Origin: Apricaphanius iberus
Taxonomy: Eukaryota; Chordata; Actinopteri; Cyprinodontiformes; Aphaniidae
Direction: 5' to 3'
Assembly: GCA_028564705.1 (NCBI GenBank)
Contig: JAPXFQ010002841.1
Coordinates: forward strand, 520,001-584,000
Length of the DNA: 64,000 bases
Position numbers and translations under genes: made by a program. Of the stretch, positions 37,777-47,077 are shown piece by piece. Position 1 is the first letter of the stretch; each line of letters opens with the position of its first letter. Under the pieces are notes generated by a model. It was not told where the DNA came from. It saw only the letters and a program-made list of their open reading frames with translations, and did not search any database.

Positions 37777-37991
37777 CAGGGATCCCCGCCTCGAGGGCCG
37801 GTATCCTGCAGATTGTAGTTATTTCCCTGGTTCGACACACCAGAATCAAATAATGGCTCGTTAGCAGGCCTCCGAAGAACTTTGCAATGCTGAGGGGGAA
37901 GTTAGAGAATTTGAATCAGCTGTGTTGGAGCAGAGACACCTCTAAAACTGGTAGGACATCGGCCCTTGAGGCCTGGACTTGAGGATCCCTG
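37777..37991. mobile_element. hAT-type MITE with perfect 8-bp target duplication
   Basis: This 215-bp element starts CAGGGATCCCC and ends GGATCCCTG. It is flanked by identical CTCTATAG at 37769-37776 and 37992-37999. The 8-bp duplication and CAGGG termini fit hAT elements. The interior has the familiar GAGGGCCGGTATCCTGCAG block of a widespread vertebrate family. Confidence 0.9.
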
Positions 37992-40117
37992 CTCTATAGT
38001 TACAAATTAAGACTCATCACTGCATGTTATATGTTCAATCCAGACCAAAAGCATTTATATGGAAGCGTCCAGGTTGACACAAATTTACCTTTCTTATCAA
38101 GTTATGGGCCACACGCTTTTAAATGCTCATCCTTTATGACATTATCTGTGCTCTCAGTGTGTGATATCATTAGTCTCCAGATTTTAATTTTGTTTCTCTT
38201 TAAATAAGCCAAGTCGCACTGCAGGAATCAACAAAGTGCACTGCTTTTAAAAAAAAAACTAGTCCTTCAGTGAAATCAAGATGGATGCCCAAATAACTTG
38301 CTATTAGATCCAGCGGGATGAATCTAGGTGTTGCACACAACACTCAAGAATTCTGATGACTTATTCAAGCAAGCAATCAGTTTGTGAGAATATCTGCATG
38401 GAGTGTGCACAAAAAGTGTACAAACACAACTGCAAATTATCTACGTTGGCAGATAATTTGCAAAGCACCCTGCAAGCAGCAGCCCTGATAATATGAAATG
38501 AACAGACGGTTGTTAACAGTATCTAAGCTACAAAACAAAAACACAGTTCACATCTGTGAAGCAACTCACTGACAAGAAGACAGAAAGACAAGCAAGGGAG
38601 AATAATGGGGGGGGCGGACAGTAGGAGAGAGTAACATTAGCCATTGTGTGAGTGTTGCTGCCTGGGAACTTGATTATATGTTTGATGAAAAATAATATGG
38701 AGTGACGTAAAATGATGCTAGATGACCTGCAGGTGTCTCTGAATGTGTGTACCTGTGAGTTTCAGGCTTTGGGCGACGTTTGATGTAGATATTTTTGTAC
38801 TGACCTTGCTTTTAAGACCAGTGAATCTCCTGTCATTGTCACCCCCAATGCAAATCCACCGCAATGTCCTCTTTCTAGCCTCATCCACAGGTTGAATTAC
38901 AGGTTGCTTGCTCCAGCAGTCTCATTTACTTTTGCCTTTCTAAAGCATTTTAAGTTAATACAATCCAGAATGTCCTATTCTACTGAATGAGCATCAGTAA
39001 TGCAATTCACAAATAATTTTAATTTTCTTCAAAATAACAACTGAAAGCAAAACGATGTAAAATCTTGCAGCGGCAATTCGGCACCGCTAGTTTTTATAGG
39101 ATGCTGGAAAAGTTGTGCTTTATCATCATTAGGAGGTATTGTTTTGAAAATCACTTTTGAAAACAAAATATGTTTACCAGATGGAAGTTGTCCCCATTTG
39201 CTACTTTCTTTTCAACATTGTTGCTGAGAGTGGTGCTTTGGTGTTGATTTTTTATAGCAACCGCAATAAAACTCCACCATCTCATAAATGGTTAGCGGCA
39301 TGAGGCTATTAAAATCATAATTTCAGAACATACATCTCTGTTTTTGTTGACCATATCCATTACTCAGAGATGTATTGTATGATATAGTTACTTGCAGCCC
39401 AAAGCATGGCCACTTGGTGATGTATGCTGCCTAGTAATCCTCTAGGTTGTTATGACACAATTTTCTAGAGAATCTCTTTAGCTGTAGATTCATGGCCACT
39501 TCTGTCAGAGAGCTTTAAGGAATGTGACAAATTATTTGCGACTTCTATTGAGCTGAAAGCAAACGCCAACTCTGCTGGGTCATATATCAACTTTGCCCAG
39601 AGTGGTGTGAACAAGCAAACCAAAGCCCTACACTGCTCAAGGCAAAAAAGCTAAAAAAATTACAGGCTAACAGAAATGCATTTGACATACAGTGTAACCT
39701 GAAACAAAATGTTTAAAAAGGACTTTGCTGCAGGAGAGGTAGATAAAGTTGTAACAGGAGTAAAAGAGGTGGTTTGAAGTTTAGTTGAGGTGGCACAAGG
39801 ATATTTTGGGGAAGAATGGAAAAAATGAATTTGACTATAGTTGGTAAAGCAATTCCCCAAAACCTTACAAATAACACTTAGTTGGAGTGACACTTGATTG
39901 GCATCAGAAAAGAAATATGAAAAAAATATATATGAAAAGCAAATTCTCTTACAAAGAACTGTACTAATATTAAAGGCTATGCAATAATCTGTCTGTCTTC
40001 ATTTGTCTCTTCATCAAACAGTGTTTACTTCCTTTTACTTTCTGCTTTTTCTTCTTATTTCGTTATCATTACAGCCCCGTCATCCGGTTCTCATTTCACC
40101 AACGAAGTATTAGAGAG

Positions 40118-40866
40118 AGTGTGGACAAAAGAAAAATATTTTGGAGTAAGTTTTTCGCCCAAAATATTTCTGAAATTTTGAGATTAATGTCACACATTTT
40201 CCAGAAAAACATGGAAATGTCCCCATTTTGAAAAGTCTAAAATTCCCGAGAGAAAATAAAAGAAATTTTAGATTTCAAATATTTTCCAGAAAAAAAACTA
40301 GAAAATGTTCTCATTTTGAAGTCGAAAATTTGTGAGAAAACTCAGGAATGTACATGATTAAAGAAATATATTTTTTATATTTAAACTATATTTTCTGCCA
40401 TTGCAAAGTCCCGGCTTTTGAAGAACAAAAAAAAAGTCTGATGTTTATTAGAAAAAACTAGAAATACCATTCTCGTAAAATATAGATGTTATATTTATAT
40501 TTTCCTATAAGTGGTAGCCACAGGTCTTTTCCTGGATGAGAAGGGTGGCACAGATTTACCATCAACGCCTGGAACAGCAGAGACTGTTGGTGTTTTCCAA
40601 AGACGCACTGTGGTGGCATATTATTGCAATATTGTTAAAACCGGCGCAGTGTGCCTTTGAAAACGGCGTTGTGGGAATATTGCAGCATTCGTGCCAGCAT
40701 GCTTGATTGTAATATTACCTCAGTACCCCCACGCAACCGTGCACATTTTTGACGTCTCTAAATGAAAAGAACATTTTTTGGGGGAAAATATGTGACATTT
40801 CTGAATTTCTGAGTTCTTTTGGGAAGAAATTTACTCCAAAATGTTTTTGTTTTTTTACTTTGTCAC
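40118..40866. repeat. inverted-repeat element with ~100-bp arms
   Basis: The left arm (40118-40220, containing ATTTTGGAGTAAGTTTTTCG) and right arm (about 40765-40866, containing AATTTACTCCAAAAT) are imperfect reverse complements. Both contain GGAGTAA-TTT-CCCAAAA and TGTCACA-ATTTTCC blocks. The central part is unrelated. This is likely a decayed MITE. Confidence 0.6.
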
Positions 40867-41699
40867 TTCTAGCCTTTTATTTTATTTCTATTCACATCTT
40901 TCTGTCATGATTTTACACTGTTATAAATCTCTGTACATTACGTTCAAATACAGTGGGAAAAAAAATGCTACTTCAAACAAGTACATTGTATGTACATGTT
41001 GGTATCACTGGTAAAAATGCAAAAAATATGACATTTTATTGGGCACTCAATGACTCTATTAGTGAGCAGTGGATAATTATTTTATCTTATTCACCATCCT
41101 ACTCATTGACAGTTGCTCAAGATAAATATATATCTCATCCAACTCAGTGGCCAGTGGCTGTATCATGTTGTATTTTTGCCATAAACGGAAAGCCATGGTT
41201 ACCATTTTGTAGTCTATGGAAACTCTGATCAACTTATACATGTAAAGTATTACAGACAATGTCACAGTATAGAAATCTTCTTAAAAGAAAAAAAAAATCC
41301 TAACTTGGGAGTTTGTTGCCCACAATAAAAAAGTATGATTTTTTTCTATATTTTTAGGCTTCTTTTAAATTGTTGCCAGGAGTTAAAACAAGTATATTCA
41401 TGTACATTCCTCATTTTACCATTTAGCATGGAGTTGTTTACCTGGACTCTGTACTCCATCATCTAAGTTGCGTTTATATTCAGTAATCTAAGAATATCAT
41501 ATACTTATTAATTTTAAAACAAAGCCATTAAGCTCATTATTTTTGTTGTTATTCAGTATACAGTGAGTGTGTAGTTTATCTTGCTTTTTATTTTTGCTGA
41601 AATAAAAACTCTACAGTGACAACATTATCCTCCAAATCAAGGTATGTTCTGCAGTAGGTTTACCAAGCCACTAGACCTTTGGCTTTGACTGTATTAATC

Positions 41700-41882
41700 G
41701 ATATGCACATTTGTATTTTTACTTATTTTTGTTCATATTTTTCTTTTTTTTCTTTTTTATTTTATTTCACTTATTCAAGTTCTGTACTGGAGGAAAAAGT
41801 TTGCCGGAGTCAAATTCCTTGTATGTGACATACTTGGCCAATAAACTGATTCTGATTCTGATTCTGATTCTGATTCTGATTA
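41700..41882 (+). mobile_element. LINE 3' tail with (GATTCT)n microsatellite
   Basis: The sequence GTCAAATTCCTTGTATGTGA, then CATACTTGGCCAATAAACT, runs into five to six GATTCT units (about 41848-41881). This is the characteristic 3' end of a fish LINE that terminates in short tandem repeats instead of poly(A). The coding region is absent. A T-rich stretch precedes it. Confidence 0.65.
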
Positions 41883-42131
41883 AGCTCAGACATCTCTTAG
41901 ATAACGCTCTTAGAGGCACAAACTTATATTTTGCTTTGTTTCAGCCCAATTTCATCTTTCAAAATAATTTTTTACCCTGAAACAATAATTCCAAGTCTGA
42001 AATTATTCAACTGTACATGTTTACACCTCTATAGGCATAGATTAAATTCTAATAAGCTTAATGTACTTACTGTATATATAATCACACTTTTAAAAGATCA
42101 TAACATGATTTAGCAAATCTCTTGGACTTAC

Positions 42132-42229
42132 TTGGGACTCTGTTGATCGCCCGTAGTGGTCTCAGCACTCGAACAGTACGGATAGCTGACAAACTGGCAT
42201 TGTGGCCATCCAGGGAATACTCCATCACC
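42132..42229 (-). CDS. cacna1h: cacna1h exon: IS3-S4 loop and voltage sensor IS4
   Basis: This exon has 32 complete codons between a 5' G that completes Gly (GG|G) and a 3' A that begins Ser. The acceptor reads TTTTCAG and the donor GTAAGT (residues 83-114). It reads [20 protein letters not shown], then [14 protein letters not shown]4 keeps the regularly spaced arginines of the voltage sensor. LDGHN carries the histidine (residue 91, codon 42202-42204) equivalent to human His191, which in Cav3.2 makes the channel sensitive to zinc, copper, nickel and redox agents; Cav3.1 and Cav3.3 have LDLQN here. NAS is a glycosylation sequon. This exon is the strongest single argument for Cav3.2. Confidence 0.95.
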
Positions 42230-43652
42230 CTGAAAATTAAGATGTAGTAAATATATATACAACAGAGTTATGCAACAGAAACTCACACATACTTGTGAGT
42301 GTCTATTGAATGAAATCAGGCAATTTTCAGTTTTATCTGCTCTGAACGGTGACCAGTTGGTTGGAAACTGTAGTATTCTTTTTTTTTTTTTTTTTTTTTT
42401 GGGTTCTTTGATTGCACCATATATAGGCTTTACGACAGGGGTATATAAAGTCAGACTCGCACATGCCCCCCTCTCATAGCTACAATATCAGATTTTAAAT
42501 AACCTGTAATAGCTTTACAGTAACAATCGCCACCCCCCACCCCCTTGATGAGTGTCTTAACTCTTGGACTGTAAAAAATCCTGTGGAATTCCTCTGTACC
42601 CTTTTCCTAACTCACATAATTACAATATTTTGATCCTTTGTAGCATCTCTGCAATCCTTGGCTTTGCTCATGATGCAAAGGAGCAAATGTCATGAAAATC
42701 CCTCTAGGACAGCTGAACTTTATTTATGGTTATTCAAATTATCTATATTTAATAGCTAGTGTGTACCCAAGAAGATTGATTGCTGGAATTGATTCAGATT
42801 GTTAAACTGTTAAAGTGGTTTAACAACGTATTCATTTTAATGGATACACACTTATTAATCTTTTTGCTCAAACAGATTTGTTTCTTTTATACATGAATTG
42901 TAGGAGAAATAAACTCAATTTGAGGTAAAAACTGATTCTAGAATTTGCTTTTTCTCACTAAAATTTGACGTTTTTACAGGGGTCCGTAAACCTTTTTATA
43001 TCTGCCGTATATTGCTGTTAGCAAAATAATTATAAAAAGAAGAAGAAGTTAAAGTCATTGCTTCCCCTACAGTTAGTGTGGAGGAGCAGTAATCACTTCA
43101 CAAGTTCTCCACACTGTTGGTCCTGAACAATGAAGCTTCACATGTAATGAGTTTCATCACGTTTTCTTATCCAAAGCAGACACAATCTTTTGTTATTGTT
43201 TTATTTCTATCCCCTATATGCATGATAGTTTGTAAGACAGTGCATTTGTATTCATATGATTTCTAACCTGTATACATAGAACATGATATACAAACCATAA
43301 AGAATGTTACTTTGATCTATGAAAGGAATTTCACTTCATTTTAACTTCTCTAGCAATAATCCAAATTTCCATCCAAACAACTTTTTAAAATGTTATTGTC
43401 ATTTCACAATTATATTTGATCATTAGAAGGCAAATGATTGCAAGAACACAAACATTTGAACTGAGGGGTACAGAGGGTAGATCACAAATTTGTGCACTCT
43501 GTTTGCATTTGTATTTTCTTTTGTAAATGTTGGTCTAATATTTTTTTTTGTGGCATTAAATGAGTGTTATCATGTGTTGCAGATTTTAGTTTAGTTTTTA
43601 CCAAACCGTATTTTCCTAGCTGTAAATCTTTATTAGTCAAAAGGATACTAAC
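42230..43652 (-). other. 1.4-kb intron
   Basis: It includes a run of about 22 T at 42379-42400. Otherwise it is AT-rich sequence with no recognised element. Confidence 0.5.
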
Positions 43653-43786
43653 CCTGCCATGACAATAACAAAGTCGAGCTGATTCCATTTGTCACCAAGG
43701 TAACAATTGGAGCCAAAAATTCCAAGTGCCACCATCTTGATGACCATTTCCACCGCAAAAAAAGCAAAAATACAGTCGTCCAACAC
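43653..43786 (-). CDS. cacna1h: cacna1h exon: segments IS2 and IS3
   Basis: This exon has 44 codons plus GG of a split Gly. The acceptor is ACAG and the donor GTTAGT (residues 38-81). It reads [20 protein letters not shown], then [20 protein letters not shown] and IVMAG. The acidic residues of IS2/IS3 that pair with IS4 arginines are present (VEMVIK, WNQLDF). DCIFAFF, SNCYL and DKWNQ are local substitutions relative to mammals, all compatible with a functional voltage-sensor domain. Confidence 0.94.
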
Positions 43787-44726
43787 CTGTTTGAATAAAA
43801 ACAGACAAATACGCAGAAAAGAAGATTTAGTAACAACTTTAACAAAAACTTCCACAAACAGACAACCTTGTTTCATCTCTACATCAGCACAAGTATATTT
43901 TTATGCAAGCAATAGATATATTGAGAGCAGGGTGTCTGTGAAAAACACTATTTGCTTTTGTAAATGAGTTAGTTTAATTCCAGCAGGAAAGTGTTCAGAC
44001 TCAGCATGGTTGGTTATGGTTGTGCCTCAATTAATTAGATGTCTCGTAAGGCGAGAGGAATGACTGTATTTGAGCATAATGAGCCTGTCTTGATATGCCA
44101 TGAATCAGCGCTTCAATAAAATAAGTGTGTATGAATAAAAAGTCAATTAGAAAAGCAGACAAGAGGTAATTAAGCAGGTCTTAATTACTTCTAATTACCT
44201 CTAACTTGTGTTTATGTAACATGAGTGAAATTCAAAATAGTTGTAAAAATCCTCTTTTATTTGCGTTATACTTCTAATTTACATTATATTTAATTATCCA
44301 TTATATTAATTATGGATATGCAGTATTGGTTATTATGTTTTTCCAGAAATCCAGCAATGAACAAGTAATAGCAGGAATATATTTGAAAAGAGACCAACAA
44401 GGGCAGTACAGGGGCCGAACACGGCTGTGACAATGATTTGGTGCTTGTGGGGGGTTGGCAGACAGTTCAAGGAGAGGATGCTTTAAGTGCCTGTGATTAT
44501 GCATAGCAGATGTTGACAGATCTTTTATACCTCTGCCTCTGCTGACTTGACTTTTGCACATGCATATCCCTTAGGTTTTATCTGCAGCACTGACTGTAAA
44601 ATGTGCTCCACACAGAACTTGATAAAGTTTTTTTGCAGGGTGGATGACCAAGAGATGGCTCAGCAGCAGACATGCTCTGCTAAATCTATGTGGTAAGTTT
44701 CAGCTGAGTTAAAGAAGAAAGCCTTT

Positions 44727-45039
44727 TCTTAACCTATTAAACCGAAAATTAACATTACTTTTTCAACAGCATATTGTCTAAATTACAGAGCAAACACAGC
44801 TACGTCAAAAGACTGAATGTTAATCCAGCATAATGGAATAATCTCCCAATAAAACAGCCTCCCGAAAGTTAAGTTATAAACTGCCTGCAGAACCTAGTCA
44901 TCTAATGAAGTTTTTTCGCTTCTTCATCCATTCTTTGTTGCTGTCTGGAGCAGTCATGTCAGTCCTCACACTCACTCAGCTGGGGTGCATGCACTATATG
45001 TCTCATGAGGAAACGCAGCTTATTGATATGACATTTTTG

Positions 45040-45046
<7 letters not shown>
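44727..45046 (+). repeat. dispersed repeat, copy A (copy B at 62568-62994)
   Basis: It shares with 62568-62994, in the same orientation and order, the blocks TATTGTCTAAATTAC, AATGGAATAATCTCCCAAT, CCCGAAAGTT, GTTGCTCTGTGGAGCAG-like sequence, GCATGCACT and GTCTCATGAGG. It is probably a non-autonomous DNA element of unknown family. Confidence 0.7.
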
Positions 45047-45091
<45 letters not shown>

Positions 45092-45092
45092 G
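45044..45092. repeat. (TA)n/(CA)n microsatellite
   Basis: About 18 TA units run into a short CA stretch at the end of dispersed repeat copy A. Confidence 0.9.
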
Positions 45093-45215
45093 TATACTGA
45101 CAACGTGAGTACTGAAAGGTTGTTGTATTCATGGTGAAAAACATTCAGAACTGTCAAGCTTATCAATGCTGTCTTAATTCACCATTGATTGAAGATATCT
45201 CATTGCTTTTGAACT

Positions 45216-45846
45216 CAGTGCCTTGCAAAATATTAAATTTCATGAAACATTTGCACGTTTTATCACATTACAACCATAAACTTCAATGTATTTAATTTAA
45301 TTTATGGGGACTGTTTAAGAGACCAACACAAATGGGTGTTGGACAAGCATGAAGTTGAGAAAAAGTATAATGCTAAATTAGGTTCAATTTCTCCCAGAGC
45401 ACTAGTTAATCTACCATGTGAAAATGGAGAGGGTATAGAAACACTAGAAAGGTATCAAGCATTAATCAGAGAAGCAGCCAAGAGACCCATGGAAACTATG
45501 AAAGAGCTGGAGAGATTCACAGATCAGCTGGGAGAACAAATCTGAACTCCATGAAAGTGCAGCAAAAAGAGTGCCAAACTAACATTCTTAAAACACCATC
45601 CCAAACAACAAACTTGGTCAGGACAGCATCATGATGTTGGAATGCTTTTATTTGGCAGGAGAAAGAGGTTGGTTAGAGTTGATGGACAGATTGTCTTAAT
45701 TAAGATATAGAAAGACAATGCTAAGTATGTTACCATATCTTCAATAAAAATGGCTTAAATCAAACCATATTCCTGAATTAAAATGGCTAAGTCAAAGTAA
45801 TGTGACAAAATGTGTAATATTTTGGAGTATTAAATGCTTTTCAAAG
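45216..45846 (+). pseudogene. Tc1-like transposon relic with internal deletion
   Basis: It begins CAGTGCCTTGCAAAATATT, the terminal motif of the fish Tc1 family seen at 29499-30560. On the plus strand it encodes LIREAAKRPMETMKELERF (part of the transposase DNA-binding region, about 45456-45520). Further on, around 45620-45690, there is a diverged block resembling the catalytic domain (RERLVRVDG). The middle of the gene is deleted and stops are present. Confidence 0.65.
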
Positions 45847-45936
45847 GTAGCATTCAAGCACATCATCAGACTCGAAAAAACTGCGTTATAAAACAGAATG
45901 TTCATGCAAGCCTATCTGACTGGGTATGACACTCAC

Positions 45937-46048
45937 CTGTAGGATGCGGCACCACTCTGACAGGCATTTCACGTCCTCGCAAGGCTGATACATCCCCAGA
46001 GTCACACAGTTTAACAGGATCACCAGCATGGACACGTGCTCGAACCAC
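45937..46048 (-). CDS. cacna1h: cacna1h exon: segment IS1, preceded by an apparent AT-AC intron
   Basis: This exon has 37 codons after a single G that completes a proline codon (CC|G); it ends in phase 0 with donor GTGAGT (residues 1-37). The product is [20 protein letters not shown] followed by [17 protein letters not shown], segment IS1 and the start of the IS1-S2 loop. I set the start at 46048 rather than after the AG at 46039-46040 because the bases before that AG encode WFE, which is conserved in T-type channels (NPWFE). That start means the intron ends in AC, not AG, and is supported by a U12-type branch sequence (see 46049-46070). MYQPCED resembles Cav3.3 while HVSM resembles Cav3.2. 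Confidence 0.9.
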
Positions 46049-46070
46049 GTGCAAGAGGAGAGTTAAGGTC
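46049..46070 (-). promoter_or_regulatory. U12-type 3' splice region (branch site and AC acceptor)
   Basis: Read on the minus strand the intron ends GACCTTAACTCTCCTCTTGC followed by AC. CCTTAAC is the core of the minor-spliceosome branch consensus (TCCTTAAC). Its branch A (46063) lies 14 nt before the intron end, within the narrow spacing typical of U12 introns. AC instead of AG at the end marks the AT-AC subclass, which is documented in voltage-gated sodium and calcium channel genes. The partner ATATCC donor should lie beyond 64000; I did not find it in the window. Confidence 0.8.
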
Positions 46071-46594
46071 AAAACAATATACGTGTCATTATGAATTATC
46101 AACAACGGGCAGCCGGAACCTGTTATGCACAATAGTTATTCCATGAGAAGCTATGTGACAATTTTTATGCCATAAAGGACAACACTAACTGGGCTTGAGA
46201 GCACATTATACAGTGACTGGTGTAACTGATATGATGTGATCAAGCAAAACAACAAGTAAACAATCACTCCATCAATCCACGGGAAACAGATACCAATAGG
46301 AAGTCTCACATGGGCCCAATGATGGCAATTTGCTGCTAATGTAATTACAGTACTTTTTGCCAAAATCATGAAATAAAAATGTTGATGAGTTTGTGCCTGC
46401 TGTAGATTGTGTTGCAGCATTTACCAGTGCTGGCCAACAGCAGGATGTAAAGCACCAGAAAAATGTTAAAAAGATGCAAAGACATTATGGTAATGTAATC
46501 TATGTTTATGTCAATTATAGTAAAAGCTTGCAAAGAGACAAGCATGGTAATTATCCAGAAATCCTTTGGTTTAATTAAAGATTTGCATTAAAAC

Positions 46595-47077
46595 TAGGGA
46601 TGTTCGATATTGGATTTTCTACCGAAATCCGATATACCGATATAGCCTAACTCATAATTTCCGATACCGATATAAACCGATACCGATATGTGGGGACCCT
46701 CCCTCATAAAAAACAAAAACTACTAAACCCTTTTAGGTAACCACAGTGAAATATCTTGTATCATGCATACTTGAGTTTTAAAAATTTAGAAAATGTAATA
46801 AGTACTAGAATTTTAGTTAGGCAATTGAAAAAGGTGCCATTTTTATTTTGTCTTCAAAAGTAGCTGGAACATTTTCTCAAAAACCTCAAATCTGTCATAT
46901 TTTTACAGTCTGAAAAAGGAAAGAAGTAGCTGAAGAGTTTGATATATAATATGTGTATGATGTGAAAAACTCATCTTATTAAAAAAATAAAAACCGATAC
47001 CGATAATTTCTGATATTACATTTTAATGCCAATATCGGCCAATAATGACTTTAGGCCAATAATATCTGACATCCCTA
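46595..47077. mobile_element. hAT-type MITE
   Basis: The left end reads TAGGGATGTTCGATATT and the right end (minus strand) TAGGGATGTCAGATATT. Flanks ATTAAAAC (46587-46594) and ATTAAACC (47078-47085) match at 7 of 8 positions, as expected for an old 8-bp hAT duplication. The interior is rich in CCGATACCGATA-type motifs, typical of a common fish family. No transposase was seen. Confidence 0.8.

Larger units (their letters stand above)
31053..42131 (-). other. 11.1-kb intron with several inverted-repeat elements
   Basis: Elements at 35463, 36203, 37777, 40118 and 41700 are annotated separately. The stretch 31060-35460 shows no recognisable element or exon beyond short homopolymers, and 38000-40115 likewise. 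Confidence 0.5.
43787..45936 (-). other. 2.1-kb intron with repeats
   Basis: Repeats at 44727, 45044 and 45216 are annotated separately. The rest is AT-rich intron. Confidence 0.5.
1041..46048 (-). other. cacna1h: cacna1h-like T-type calcium channel gene locus (partial)
   Basis: Ten exons on the minus strand join into 685 uninterrupted codons. Phases agree at every junction and total coding length is 2056 nt, the first base finishing a codon begun in an exon outside the window. The product is the repeat I / I-II linker / start of repeat II part of a pore-forming alpha-1 subunit of a low-voltage-activated calcium channel in the plasma membrane. Choice of Cav3.2 over Cav3.1 and Cav3.3 rests on the LDGHN loop, MYYVMDAHS pore region, SNDSTLAS linker, His-rich linker and YYPTILPS motif, compared from memory with the mammalian proteins. 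One stretch (MYQPCED in the IS1 exon) looks more like Cav3.3. Teleosts can carry two cacna1h copies and I cannot say which this is. The start codon and repeats II-IV lie outside. Confidence 0.85.

Noticed and set aside
46036..46040. A standard AG acceptor giving an exon start at 46038
   Set aside because: It would remove WFE, conserved across T-type channels, and leave phase 0 instead of completing the proline codon; the upstream CCTTAAC and AC end fit better.
1041..46048. Assignment to cacna1i or cacna1g
   Set aside because: Only MYQPCED looks Cav3.3-like. [27 protein letters not shown] and YYPTILPS fit Cav3.2 better than either paralog.
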